64,000 bases of DNA from positions 1 to 64,000 of the forward strand of contig CALUUP010000008.1 in NCBI GenBank assembly GCA_944323985.1. The letters are read 5' to 3'. The notes beneath the pieces are model-generated. The model had not been told where the DNA came from. It did not search any database and saw nothing but the letters and a program-made list of their open reading frames with translations. Of this stretch, positions 42,033 through 51,128 are shown piece by piece. Source of the DNA: Candidatus Gastranaerophilales bacterium (lineage in GTDB: Bacteria > Cyanobacteriota > Vampirovibrionia > Gastranaerophilales > Gastranaerophilaceae). The position numbers and the translations under genes were made by a program. Numbering within the stretch: the stretch's first letter is position 1; every line of letters begins with the position of its first letter.

Positions 42033-44264
42033 TTATTCTCGAGTAAGGGTTAATAAAATTTCTTGAGGAATATAAGTATTTTTAACTCCTGAATCAGTAT
42101 TAGCAAGGAAGAATTCAACAGTTTCACCCTCTTTTATACCAAGCTTATCAAAAGGTATTGTAACATCTATAACATCATTATTTACAATACTAATTCCTTC
42201 CGGATTATCAAGAGTCCACAAATTTGGATGTAAAACTGTAGCTAAACGTGGAGGATATAATGTATCTTTTACTATAGTTAATGCTATTTCATGTTCAAAA
42301 CGTTCTAACAATATTGGATATGGGTTATCGGTTTTGCTAATAAGTCTAATATAAGCTCTTAATCCTATATTTGTTGCGTTTCTTGTATAAATATAAAACT
42401 GATTAATTCTATCAATAAAACTTATTTCTCCGGAGCCTTTATTTACATGGAGTCTGAAATAGATATTATTTTTATCACAACCAAAATTTATTTTATCAAC
42501 AATTTTATTTTCTCTAAAGACTGGTCCATCTAACATACTAATAGAACCTGAATTATACCAATCATCGACACTTTTATATAAACCATCCATTCTTGGGGTA
42601 ATAGAACGTTGAGGATGTTTAAAAGGAACTTCTACTGCTGTTATAAGAGTTTTATCTAAATATTCCGGATAATCTATGCCCAAAATCAGATAAACATTTT
42701 TTAAACGTTCTCTAAACATATAATCAAAAATAAAATCTTGTCCTGAATAATTAGGCTCTCCATACCACCAGAACCAGTCGCTTCCTTCTGCTATTAACAG
42801 TTCTCGTTTTGCAAAATTTATTTTTTGATTAAGTTTATGTTCTTTTATATAATTATCTAAATCATCTTTAGTTTTTTTAAGATAAGCCCAAGCTTTATTT
42901 TTCTCAGATTCTCCTATCCAAAATTGAAAAGTTTGATCAATCCACGAACCTGAAAATATTTTTTTTAATTCTTTTTTGTGTTCATCTTTTTCTACATAAT
43001 CACTTATTAAAACCGTAGAAAGCGATTCATCATTTTCAATATAAGAATAAATATTTTCTAAGAAATCAATTCCGTCATTTTGGTAATTTTCCCAACAGTT
43101 TTCACAATCTAGGGCAATTGTTAATAAGTGAGTTTTATCAGGAGATACAACCAATTTATTTTGAATAAGTTTTATTTTTTCATACAAATCGCCTGCAGCC
43201 ATTTGTGGATTTATACCAGCATATTCAAAATTTATAAGATGTGGAATTGATCTATCTCTAAATATTACATCAATTTCCGAATCTTTAGTTTTATAACTAT
43301 AAACTTTTAATAAATGATATGGGTCATCCAAATTTCCCTTAAAATCTCTTACAAAATCAACATTAATCGAATTTGCCAAAACACCTTCATCAGAAATTGT
43401 CCATTTTATACCTTCTTTAGCTAACAGATTTAAAGTTTTAGCACCCAAACACAATTCAGGCGGCCAAATTCCTTTTGGACGAACTCCGAAAATTTCTTCT
43501 ATTCTATCCAATCCTTTTTTTATTTGGAGTTTTGCATCATCTAACATATCCAACGATTGAGGAAGACCTTCTGTTGTTAAAGTATTTTTAACAGAATTTT
43601 TCATATCAGCAAGAATTGGTAAAATTGCATGATAATAAGGACTTGTTGTGAGTTCTATTCTTCCTGATTGAATATATTTTTTATAAGTTGGAATAATTTC
43701 TTTCATAATTTGAAGATGAATATTAATTATCTCAATTCTATCTTCTTTAGAATAATTATATTGTTTATTCCACAAATCTTTTAATCTCGGATATCTTTCA
43801 TAATGAATAGGATCAATCCAAACAAGATTAAACAAAGCCATTAAATCTGAAATTTCTTGACTAGAAAAATCTTCTAAAACCGCAACATCTTTAGAAAAAC
43901 GCTTTTGATAGAGGTTTTTATAATTTTCACTTCTATAAATCATAGTTTCGAATTTAGAACTAAAAAAATTATTCAAAACAAAAGCTTTTTCTTCATCTGT
44001 AAGAGTATCCGCATCAACGGCAGAAAGTTCCGCATGAATATCAGTAAGCCCATTATCTGTATAATCAATAATTGCATCTAAAAGAGCAGGAACGATATTG
44101 AAATTTAGCTTAAGTTTAGGAAATTTTTCCAAAAATAGAGCCATATCCAAATAGTCTTTAATCGCATGTAATCTCACCCAAGGCATTAAGTAAGTGCCTT
44201 CAAGCTCATATACAGGCTGATGCATATGCCAATATATTGCTAGAGATAAATTTTGCGTATCCAT
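42033..44264 (-). CDS. glycoside hydrolase family 57 protein
   Basis: 743 residues. LAIYWHMHQPVYE opens the GH57 (beta/alpha)7 barrel; GIWPPELCLGAKTLNLLAKE at about 270 matches the conserved region 3 and LLTIALDCENCWENYQNDG the later catalytic region. Some 200 C-terminal residues form a beta-rich domain. GH57 enzymes act on alpha-glucans such as glycogen (amylase, amylopullulanase or branching activities). There is no signal peptide, so storage glucan turnover in the cytosol is likely. Exact activity is not predictable. Confidence 0.88.
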   Translation of the reverse strand: MDTQNLSLAIYWHMHQPVYELEGTYLMPWVRLHAIKDYLDMALFLEKFPKLKLNFNIVPALLDAIIDYTDNGLTDIHAELSAVDADTLTDEEKAFVLNNFFSSKFETMIYRSENYKNLYQKRFSKDVAVLEDFSSQEISDLMALFNLVWIDPIHYERYPRLKDLWNKQYNYSKEDRIEIINIHLQIMKEIIPTYKKYIQSGRIELTTSPYYHAILPILADMKNSVKNTLTTEGLPQSLDMLDDAKLQIKKGLDRIEEIFGVRPKGIWPPELCLGAKTLNLLAKEGIKWTISDEGVLANSINVDFVRDFKGNLDDPYHLLKVYSYKTKDSEIDVIFRDRSIPHLINFEYAGINPQMAAGDLYEKIKLIQNKLVVSPDKTHLLTIALDCENCWENYQNDGIDFLENIYSYIENDESLSTVLISDYVEKDEHKKELKKIFSGSWIDQTFQFWIGESEKNKAWAYLKKTKDDLDNYIKEHKLNQKINFAKRELLIAEGSDWFWWYGEPNYSGQDFIFDYMFRERLKNVYLILGIDYPEYLDKTLITAVEVPFKHPQRSITPRMDGLYKSVDDWYNSGSISMLDGPVFRENKIVDKINFGCDKNNIYFRLHVNKGSGEISFIDRINQFYIYTRNATNIGLRAYIRLISKTDNPYPILLERFEHEIALTIVKDTLYPPRLATVLHPNLWTLDNPEGISIVNNDVIDVTIPFDKLGIKEGETVEFFLANTDSGVKNTYIPQEILLTLTRE

Positions 44265-44307
44265 ACAACCTATGATACTAAAAATTTACAATCTTATCAA
44301 TAGAATA

Positions 44308-44970
44308 TTAAAAAAGCCCTTCACAAAGAACAAATCTACCTAATAATTCAAGTTCACAATATTCTTTTAAAGAATCTACCAAACATTTATTTTCACAAAA
44401 CCCACCTGACAAATATATTTTTTCAGATTTTTTGCAGAAATTCCAAGCATTAAAAGCAATCCCGTGAACAAATTTCGATATTGCATCTGAGGGTTTTTCT
44501 CCTGATGATATAGAATCCATAATTTTTTCCATACCAAAAATTCCACAAGTAACTGCAAATTTTTCGGGATTATATTTAAGTTCATCCGCTTTTACATTAT
44601 AAAATTTTAAAAGCATTTCTACAGTAGCTCCAGTAGAACTTGCACAAGAAGTATTCCAATCCATATCGTGGAATTTTCCTTCCTTAAATTTAACCCATTT
44701 AGCATCTCTACTACCTAAATCTAATATTGTTGAGTTTTGAGCTATACCAAGTTTTTTAGCCCCTTTTGCTAATGCTACAATTTCATTCTCATTAGAATTA
44801 GTCATATGTCCGCAACAACTATTAGGGATTATATTCATTGATTTTACAAGACTGGATGGTAGAATGTAATAGAACTGATTATTTTTTCTTTGAATTAAAT
44901 ATTCTTTTGAAAAATTTTCAGTATCAGTTATTATTTTTGAATATGTAGTTCCGGCGTCCAAATAAATCAT
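44308..44970 (-). CDS. BcrAD/BadFG-type ATPase (2-hydroxyacyl-CoA dehydratase activator-like)
   Basis: 220 residues of the ASKHA fold. The phosphate-1 motif is DAGTTYSKII (5-14), ILDLGSRDAKWVKF the phosphate-2 region and YLSGGFCENKCLVDSL the adenosine region; the cluster-binding segment SCASSTGATVEMLLKF keeps one cysteine of the usual pair. Activators of this family inject electrons into dehydratases. It is shorter than the usual 255-270 residues and no dehydratase gene is adjacent, so its partner is unknown. Confidence 0.82.
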   Translation of the reverse strand: MIYLDAGTTYSKIITDTENFSKEYLIQRKNNQFYYILPSSLVKSMNIIPNSCCGHMTNSNENEIVALAKGAKKLGIAQNSTILDLGSRDAKWVKFKEGKFHDMDWNTSCASSTGATVEMLLKFYNVKADELKYNPEKFAVTCGIFGMEKIMDSISSGEKPSDAISKFVHGIAFNAWNFCKKSEKIYLSGGFCENKCLVDSLKEYCELELLGRFVLCEGLF

Positions 44971-45047
44971 AAATACATTATATCAAAATAAAATTTGATA
45001 AAAAGTTAAAATATATTAATAAAAACAATTAAAAATGTGAGATACAC

Positions 45048-45076
45048 TTGAAAAAAAATTTTTAGCGAAATAAAAT
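45048..45076 (+). promoter_or_regulatory. promoter and short structured leader of rpmE
   Basis: TTGAAA (45048-45053), exactly 17 bp, TAAAAT (45071-45076); start near 45083. The 50-nt leader has a TCAAG/CTTGA stem-loop (45093-45110) before AGAAGG. L31 leaders are autoregulated in several bacteria, so this stem is a candidate. Confidence 0.55.
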
Positions 45077-45132
45077 GTTATTGGTCGAAAGAATCAAGTT
45101 TGGAATCTTGAAAGAACAGAAAGAAGGTCATT

Positions 45133-45333
45133 ATGAAAGATGGTATCCATCCAGATTATAAAAAAACTGTTATCAAATGTGTTTGCGGTAACGAAATAGA
45201 AACAGGTTCTGTTGTAGATAATCTAACAGTTGAAATTTGTTCAAACTGTCACCCATTCTACACAGGTCAACAAAAAATTCTTGACTCTGAAGGACGTGTT
45301 GAAAGATTTAACAAACGTTACGGTAATAAATAA
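45133..45333 (+). CDS. rpmE: 50S ribosomal protein L31 (zinc-binding type)
   Basis: 66 residues, the usual length. C16, C18, C36 and C39 ([21 protein letters not shown]) keep the zinc site of the C+ form, which marks zinc-replete growth. HPFYTGQQK is diagnostic. C-ending codons are frequent, as expected of a highly expressed gene. Confidence 0.97.
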   Translation: MKDGIHPDYKKTVIKCVCGNEIETGSVVDNLTVEICSNCHPFYTGQQKILDSEGRVERFNKRYGNK

Positions 45334-45360
45334 TAACGGTTTAGTTAAGATTTTACAAAT

Positions 45361-45390
45361 AAAAAAGAAGCCTTTAGGCTTCTTTTTTAT
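45361..45390 (+). terminator. terminator of rpmE
   Basis: AAGAAGCC/GGCTTCTT stem (45365-45372, 45377-45384) with A and T flanks, 28 bp past the stop codon. Confidence 0.88.
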
Positions 45391-45392
45391 TA

Positions 45393-45420
45393 TTGACAAA
45401 ATTTCAAAATATATTATAAG
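45393..45420 (+). promoter_or_regulatory. promoter of folK
   Basis: Perfect TTGACA (45393-45398), 16 bp, TATAAG (45415-45420), then 8 nt to the ATG. No SD is visible, so the leader would be 0-2 nt. Confidence 0.6.
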
Positions 45421-45428
45421 ATAAATTT

Positions 45429-45929
45429 ATGGCAATAGTTTATTTATCATTAGGTTCAAATTTAGGAGATAGAATAGGTCATCTTCAACAAGCAACAAGC
45501 TTGATTGGTGCAATTCCTGAAGTTAGTATTGTATCAACATCTTCTTTTTATGAATCAGAGCCTTGGTGTATGGAATCAGAAAACTGGTTTGTTAATGCTA
45601 TTATTCAAATTTCTACATCTCTAAAACCTGAAGAATTATTAAAAGAATGCCAAAGAATAGAACTTCAACTTGGTAGAAAAAGAGATTCTGCTAAAGGATA
45701 TGTTGATAGAACAATTGATATCGATATTCTTTTTTACGATAACTTAATCTTCAATTCTCCAGAACTTACGATTCCTCATAAATTCTTCCATAAAAGAGCA
45801 TTTTTATTAGTACCTATGCTTGAGATAGCTCAAGATTTTGTACATCCTTTGTTTAATAAAAATATAAGCGAAATTTATGAAGATTTAGAAAACCCTGAAA
45901 TGGTTTGTCTTTATGGAACAAGAATTTAA
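45429..45929 (+). CDS. folK: HPPK, 6-hydroxymethyl-7,8-dihydropterin pyrophosphokinase
   Basis: 166 residues. YLSLGSNLGDRIGHLQQA, SSFYESEPWC and LGRKRDSAKGYVDRTIDIDI with D-x-D metal ligands are the HPPK signature; IPHKFFHKRAFLLVP follows. It attaches pyrophosphate to the pterin in folate synthesis. folE2 lies at 54871. The next gene follows after 9 bp. Confidence 0.96.
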   Translation: MAIVYLSLGSNLGDRIGHLQQATSLIGAIPEVSIVSTSSFYESEPWCMESENWFVNAIIQISTSLKPEELLKECQRIELQLGRKRDSAKGYVDRTIDIDILFYDNLIFNSPELTIPHKFFHKRAFLLVPMLEIAQDFVHPLFNKNISEIYEDLENPEMVCLYGTRI

Positions 45930-45938
45930 GGGGTTTTG

Positions 45939-47081
45939 ATGAATAGAGAGATTGCAATTATTGGCGCAGGAGCTTCCGGTTGCATATGTGCTTATTATCT
46001 TTTAAAAGCCGGAAAGGATGTTAGCATATTTGACTTTTCTACTCCATTAAGAACTATTCTTCCAACTGGTGGCGGAAGATGTAATCTCGCTCATGCGGAA
46101 TACGATTTTAAAGATTTAGTCAAAAATTATCCTAGAGGTGAAAAATTTCTTTATTCTATATTTTCTCAATTTGGGACATATGAAACATTAGCCCTTTTTG
46201 ATGAGCTTGAAATAGAGACCTACAGTCAAGAAAATGGAAGAATTTATCCAACTTCAAACGCCTCAAAAGACGTTCAAGAAAAAATCCTCAATAAGCTAAA
46301 AGGAATAAATTTTGTTAAAGAAAAAGTTATTCTTATCTCACCTTTAGAAAAAGGTTATAAGATAAAAACAAATAAGGCTGAATACTTTTTTACAGATGTT
46401 GTTGTATCAGTTGGTGGCGAGAAATTTAAGAATGAACTTTTATTTAAAAATTTAAATTTAAATATTATTCCATTTACCCCCGCTCTTGTTGGACTTAATT
46501 CTAAAGAAAATTTTAAAGAAATATCAGGTATAGTTATAAAAAATGTTTATTCTAAAGATTTAAAAATAACAGACGATTTGTTATTTACTCATTTTGGGAT
46601 ATCAGGTCCTTTAACTTATAAAATTTCTTCTTATAAGACTAAAGATAAAATCCCTTATAAATTAATATTTGACTTGTATCCTTATGAATTTGATTTACAA
46701 GAATTTTTAAATAAAAATCCGCATAAAGAATTAAAAAACATTTTATCAAATATTTTACCAATTAATTTTGTTAAATTTATTTTAAAAGACTTATCAGAGG
46801 TCAAAGCTCATAAGATTGATGGAAAAACAAGAGATTTAATTTTAGAAAAAATACATAATTTTGAAATAACAATAATAGGAACAGATAAAGGCGAAGAAAC
46901 AGTATCAGCTGGCGGTATTGATTTAGATGAAATAAATCCAAAAACAATGGAAGCCAAAAAATATCCAAATCTTTATTTTACAGGCGAAATTTTAAATATC
47001 GACGGATTATGTGGTGGGTTTAACCTCCAAAACGCTTGGTCAACAGCTTATGTTGCAGCAAATGCTATCTTACAAGAATAA
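45939..47081 (+). CDS. BaiN/HI0933-family flavoprotein
   Basis: About 380 residues. FAD-binding IAIIGAGASGCICAYYLL (4-21), PTGGGRCNLAHAEYDF with the N-x-T/S-N-like region, and the C-terminal LYFTGEILNIDGLCGGFNLQNAWSTA are the HI0933/BaiN family marks. The start is the ATG at 45939, next to a TTG, with AAGGGG upstream. The family includes a bile-acid reductase and many uncharacterised NAD(P)H flavoproteins; the substrate here is unknown. It overlaps a convergent gene by 17 bp. Confidence 0.88.
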   Translation: MNREIAIIGAGASGCICAYYLLKAGKDVSIFDFSTPLRTILPTGGGRCNLAHAEYDFKDLVKNYPRGEKFLYSIFSQFGTYETLALFDELEIETYSQENGRIYPTSNASKDVQEKILNKLKGINFVKEKVILISPLEKGYKIKTNKAEYFFTDVVVSVGGEKFKNELLFKNLNLNIIPFTPALVGLNSKENFKEISGIVIKNVYSKDLKITDDLLFTHFGISGPLTYKISSYKTKDKIPYKLIFDLYPYEFDLQEFLNKNPHKELKNILSNILPINFVKFILKDLSEVKAHKIDGKTRDLILEKIHNFEITIIGTDKGEETVSAGGIDLDEINPKTMEAKKYPNLYFTGEILNIDGLCGGFNLQNAWSTAYVAANAILQE

Positions 47082-47712
47082 TAAACCAAGGATTATCTTT
47101 TGTATTATCTCCAAAATGAGAAAACTGTATCATCCCTCTTTTTTTGATGTTTATAAATCCGCTTAAAGGATATAATTCAAATTTAGCATTTCCGGATGTA
47201 AAAGAATAATGATAAAAATTTCTATCTGTATCATTTAATACAATTAGCTTTAAATTTTTTATAGATTTTTTAATTTTTAAAGAATTTGTATTCGGACTAA
47301 ATTCTGATATTTTTATAATCTTAAAATCAGGAAAAAGCTCTTGAACCTCCTCCAGTGAAAGCTCTCTTTTATTCAAAATATTATCATCTAATGTAAATTC
47401 ATAAAACTTTAAATCCTGATTAGAATACCCAAATAATTTACCATCTTTTAAAAATTCATACTGACAACCTGTAGTAAAAGCATATTCACCTGTTGATTTA
47501 TAGAATTCAGAATAACTTCCTGTACCATCACAAATCATTTTTATATAATAATCTTTATCAGCTCTTTTTACTTTATTAGACCAAGTATAATTATCAATTT
47601 TTAATTTAGCCTCTTCTTTTAAATTTGGATAACTAATAGAAGAATATTCAACTGCACTCACAATATGTGCGGATAAAAATATAACTGTTAAAATTGATAA
47701 AAATTTTTTCAT
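47065..47712 (-). CDS. exported protein of unknown function
   Basis: About 215 residues with a signal peptide (MKKFLSILTVIFLSAHIVSA). The ATG at 47712 is preferred: AGGAGA is 8 nt upstream, while the TTG at 47718 has less space. The mature part is rich in aromatic residues and lysine (IKMICDGTGSYSEFYKSTGE, KNLKLIVLNDTDRNFYHYSF). No domain recognised; a periplasmic or surface location is inferred. Confidence 0.7.
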   Translation of the reverse strand: MKKFLSILTVIFLSAHIVSAVEYSSISYPNLKEEAKLKIDNYTWSNKVKRADKDYYIKMICDGTGSYSEFYKSTGEYAFTTGCQYEFLKDGKLFGYSNQDLKFYEFTLDDNILNKRELSLEEVQELFPDFKIIKISEFSPNTNSLKIKKSIKNLKLIVLNDTDRNFYHYSFTSGNAKFELYPLSGFINIKKRGMIQFSHFGDNTKDNPWFIILVR

Positions 47713-47811
47713 ACTCAATCTCTCCTAAATAAAAAAATTATACTAAACATTTGCTAATACTTCAACTTTTTGTAGGAGGGTAATTTTGAAAATATAAGCT
47801 ATTATACGAAT

Positions 47812-48306
47812 ATGAGTTTGATTTCTAATGCAATAAGCGGAATAGGAAATAATTTAGGCGGGGTAAAATCAACGCCAGATTTTAATTTGGACGATTCTAC
47901 TTTTGCTGATTTATTAGAGAAACAATTATTGAACAAAATTGATAGCCAAGAAAATAACACTATTACAGGCTTAGGTATGCCTGCAGGTTTTCAAATAGAA
48001 AATCTTGACGGTACAGAATTTTCAGAAACAGCTCAAGATCAAATGGAAGCAATTGGAGAAAAAATAAATATTGAAGAAAATAATATCTCTAATCCTTTTG
48101 ATATGGATCATAATGGTGATATCACAGGTCATGAAGCAATTTCATTTTTTAGTTCTCTATTAAATAGTGATACAAAAGGTGATAATGCTAGATCAGAACT
48201 TTTTGATTTTGCAAAAAAACAAGCAGCTAACTTTTATAATACATACTCAAAAAGCTTCGTTACAGATTTAAAAGATTTTGTTGAAGATATTAAGAGTATT
48301 TCTTAA
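47812..48306 (+). CDS. EF-hand-containing protein B
   Basis: 164 residues with one canonical EF loop, DMDHNGDITGHE at 97-108 (D97, D99, N101, D103, E108). The N-terminal MSLISNAISGIGNN and DDSTFADLLEKQLL segments are helical and resemble the style of small rod-type flagellar proteins, though not enough to assign. It has no SD; a TATTAT lies 6 nt before the ATG. It shares the EF-hand and size class with the 22140 gene. Confidence 0.68.
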   Translation: MSLISNAISGIGNNLGGVKSTPDFNLDDSTFADLLEKQLLNKIDSQENNTITGLGMPAGFQIENLDGTEFSETAQDQMEAIGEKINIEENNISNPFDMDHNGDITGHEAISFFSSLLNSDTKGDNARSELFDFAKKQAANFYNTYSKSFVTDLKDFVEDIKSIS

Positions 48307-48645
48307 TTAGAGATTTTTCCAATATGGAGTAAAGTTTAAAATTTCTGACAAAGCTTTGTCAAAATCTCCATCAAATCTCAAAGCTCTATCATCTAAAATC
48401 ACACTGGCATAAGAATTTTTTACGTTAGTTATATCATGTATAAATTCATCTAATTGATATTTTTTTAACCATTCATATGTGAGTTTTTTATTCCTTACTG
48501 TAAATATTTCAATTTTATAAGTTTTGGCAAGAGTTTGTAAAAATTCTTTTACCACATTTCTTGGAGCTGGAATTTGACTTTCACTAAAATTTCCACAATA
48601 TGTGTTTAACACACCATCCAAATCTATTAGTAATGTTTTTGGCAT
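48307..48645 (-). CDS. small HAD-superfamily protein
   Basis: 112 residues. LLIDLDGVLNTY (5-16) is HAD motif I (DxDGx) and SVILDDRALRFDG motif IV; there is no cap domain. Phosphatase activity on a small phosphoester is the family expectation. It is shorter than most HAD enzymes. Its stop codon is directly next to that of the convergent EF-hand gene. Confidence 0.8.
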   Translation of the reverse strand: MPKTLLIDLDGVLNTYCGNFSESQIPAPRNVVKEFLQTLAKTYKIEIFTVRNKKLTYEWLKKYQLDEFIHDITNVKNSYASVILDDRALRFDGDFDKALSEILNFTPYWKNL

Positions 48646-48786
48646 AAAGCCTTCTTTCTTTTTAAATATTACAATCAGAATGTAAAAAATATTATAAACT
48701 AAAAATACTTATATTATTACATTTTGAATATATAAATACTATCCCATAGTTTTTATTTTGTCAAATAGTAACTTAGAATTTTATTA

Positions 48787-49020
48787 ATGGGAAGAAAAAT
48801 TTATAAATATGATAAGGTCTTAGCTCGAAAATTTGGACAAAAAATTGTACAGCTTAGAAAAAACGCTAATTTCACACAAGAAGAACTTGCTTTTAAAGTA
48901 AATATTTCAACAAGTTATCTTAGTGCTATAGAGCGTGGAATTACAGATACCACAATTTCAACAGCAAAAAGATTTGCAAAAGCTTTAAATACAGAACTTG
49001 CAAAATTATTTGAATTTTAG
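48787..49020 (+). CDS. XRE-family helix-turn-helix regulator
   Basis: 77 residues: one HTH_3 domain, RKNANFTQEELAFKVNISTS with LSAIERG in the recognition region. It binds DNA as a dimer. TAGAAT lies 7 nt before the ATG and no SD is seen. It may regulate itself or nearby genes; the target is unknown. Confidence 0.9.
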   Translation: MGRKIYKYDKVLARKFGQKIVQLRKNANFTQEELAFKVNISTSYLSAIERGITDTTISTAKRFAKALNTELAKLFEF

Positions 49021-49225
49021 CTATTACATGTTAATCTCCGACCTACACAATTTACAAATATTAAATTTCTATTCACTCCTCACTATTCACTCCTCACTAC
49101 CCCCCAATTGATTTACCCCTTGTTTGTAATATAATAAAACTATCGGAACAAGATAGCTTTTTTAGTATAAAAATGTGTAGAAATATATAGTAAATGCTAA
49201 GAATTTTGATTAATAAGGAGGTCAA
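49021..49225. repeat. intergenic stretch with a 14-bp tandem repeat
   Basis: CTATTCACTCCTCA occurs twice head to tail (49069-49082, 49083-49096), followed by CTA and a C run. No gene fits. The stretch leads into the well-placed SD (AAGGAGG) of the NifU-like gene. Confidence 0.6.
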
Positions 49226-49927
49226 ATGGGCAAAATAGAAATTACACACGAAATCGAAGAAAAATGCTGCGTACATCGTGGTATTAAAGGTTCACCAGCT
49301 CCAATCCCTCAAGAAGGAGAATGGACAAAATGTAAAGAAATCAAAGATATTTCAGGTTTAACTCACGGATGCGGTTGCTGTGCTCCTCAACAAGGTACAT
49401 GTAAACTAACTCTTAACGTTAAAGATGGTATCATTCAAGAAGCTTTAGTAGAAACAATCGGATGTTCTGGTATGACTCACTCAGCTGCTATGGCTGCAGA
49501 AATCCTTCCTGGAAAAACTATCCTTGAAGCTTTAAATACAGACTTAGTTTGTGATGCTATTAACGTTGCAATGAGAGAATTATTCTTACAAATCGTTTAC
49601 GGAAGAACTCAATCAGCATTCTCTGAAAATGGACTTCCTGTTGGTGCTGGTCTTGAAGATTTAGGTAAAGGACTTTGCTCTATGTGTGGTACTATCCACT
49701 CTACTAAACAAAAAGGTGTTAGATATCTTTCACTTACTGAAGGTTACATCTTAAAAATGGGTCTTGATAAAAATGATGAAGTTATCGGATACCAATTCGT
49801 AAACTTAGGAAAAGTTATGGATGCTATCAAAAAAGGTGTTGATCCAAAAGAAGCTTACGAAAAAAATATTGGTACTTACGGCAGATTTGCTGACGCTGTT
49901 AAGTACATCGATCCACGTGAAGAATAG
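49226..49927 (+). CDS. NifU-like iron-sulfur scaffold protein paired with GGGtGRT protein
   Basis: 233 residues. Cysteine-rich segments: HGCGCCAPQQGTC (about 48-60), VETIGCSGMTHSAAMAAE and GLCSMCGTIHS. The middle resembles the NifU/IscU N-terminal fold, but the cysteine spacing differs from IscU. It is always of interest because the next gene encodes the GGGtGRT family, a pairing known from anaerobic gut bacteria. Codon use (AAC, TTC, ATC, TAC) differs clearly from the neighbourhood, which points to high expression. A 140-bp spacer separates it from its partner. Confidence 0.75.
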   Translation: MGKIEITHEIEEKCCVHRGIKGSPAPIPQEGEWTKCKEIKDISGLTHGCGCCAPQQGTCKLTLNVKDGIIQEALVETIGCSGMTHSAAMAAEILPGKTILEALNTDLVCDAINVAMRELFLQIVYGRTQSAFSENGLPVGAGLEDLGKGLCSMCGTIHSTKQKGVRYLSLTEGYILKMGLDKNDEVIGYQFVNLGKVMDAIKKGVDPKEAYEKNIGTYGRFADAVKYIDPREE

Positions 49928-50067
49928 TGCAAGCAAAGCTTGCCGTTTAGAAGAGGTAAGTTTATAAGTTTATAAGAAATTAATACTTCTTCTCAACTAC
50001 TAAACTTCTCAACTTCTAAACTTTAGATAAAGTTAGTAATAAATATTAAAAATAAGGAAAAACAATT

Positions 50068-51069
50068 ATGACAGTAAAATTTGAAGGACAAGATAGACGT
50101 GAAGCTACTCTTAAAAAAGTTTTACCTGAGTATGGTTTCAAATCTTTAGAAGATGCTCGCGAACTATGTTTATCAAAAGGCATCGACGTAGATGCTATTG
50201 TTAAAGGTATTCAGCCTATCGCATTTGATAACGCTTCTTGGGCTTATACTTTAGGTTGTGCAATTGCAATTAAAAAAGGACTTAAAACAGCAGCAGAAGC
50301 AGCTGAAGCTATCGGTTTAGGTTTACAAGCATTTGCAGTACCAGGTTCAGTTGGTGACAGAAGACAAGTAGGTATTGGCCACGGTAACTTAGCTGCTATG
50401 TTATTAAGAGAAGAAACTGATTGTTTCTGCTTCTTAGCTGGTCACGAATCTTTCGCTGCTGCAGAAGGTGCTATCGGTATTGCTAGAAATGCTAATAAAG
50501 TAAGAAAAAATCCTTTAAGAGTTATCTTAAATGGTCTTGGTAAAGATGCTGCTCATATCATTGCAAGAATCAACGGTTTTACATCAGTTGAAACTGAATA
50601 TGATTACAAAACTGGCGAATTAAAAATCGTTAAAGAAACTCCATTCTCAGAAGGAGAAAGAGCAAAAGTAAGATGCTATGGTGCTGACGATGTAAACGAA
50701 GGTGTTGCAATTATGATTAAAGAAGGTGTTGATGTATCAATTACCGGTAATTCAACTAACCCAACTCGTTTCCAACACCCTGTAGCTGGTACTTACAAAA
50801 AATGGTGCTGGGAAAATGGTAGAAAATACTTCTCAGTAGCATCTGGTGGTGGTACAGGAAGAACTCTTCACCCTGATAACGTTGCAGCTGGTCCTGCTTC
50901 TTATGGTATGACAGATACTATGGGTAGAATGCATGGTGATGCTCAATTCGCTGGTTCATCTTCTGTTCCTGCTCACGTAGAAATGATGGGTGTTATCGGT
51001 ATGGGTAACAATCCTATGGTTGGTGCTACTGTTGCAGTTGCAGTTGCTGTTGAAAATGCTATGAAATAA
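50068..51069 (+). CDS. GGGtGRT family protein
   Basis: 333 residues. The name-giving VASGGGTGRTLHPDNV lies at about 257-272. Other conserved features are VPGSVGDRRQVGIGHGNLA, LAGHESFAAAEGAIGIARNA and MMGVIGMGNNPMVGATVA. The family is conserved in anaerobes but its role is not established, as far as is known to the annotator. The gene follows the NifU-like gene, uses the same optimised codons and ends at a strong terminator, so the pair forms a transcription unit probably involved in iron-sulfur or redox metabolism. Confidence 0.88.
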   Translation: MTVKFEGQDRREATLKKVLPEYGFKSLEDARELCLSKGIDVDAIVKGIQPIAFDNASWAYTLGCAIAIKKGLKTAAEAAEAIGLGLQAFAVPGSVGDRRQVGIGHGNLAAMLLREETDCFCFLAGHESFAAAEGAIGIARNANKVRKNPLRVILNGLGKDAAHIIARINGFTSVETEYDYKTGELKIVKETPFSEGERAKVRCYGADDVNEGVAIMIKEGVDVSITGNSTNPTRFQHPVAGTYKKWCWENGRKYFSVASGGGTGRTLHPDNVAAGPASYGMTDTMGRMHGDAQFAGSSSVPAHVEMMGVIGMGNNPMVGATVAVAVAVENAMK

Positions 51070-51085
51070 GTTTAGCAATTGAAAT

Positions 51086-51123
51086 AAAAAAATCCTCAAA
51101 CATTGTTTGAGGATTTTTTTTTA
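51086..51123. terminator. bidirectional terminator after the GGGtGRT gene
   Basis: 16-bp stem (51086-51101 with 51105-51120), 3-nt loop, A and T runs; it lies between convergent genes. Confidence 0.92.
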
Positions 51124-51128
51124 TAAAC

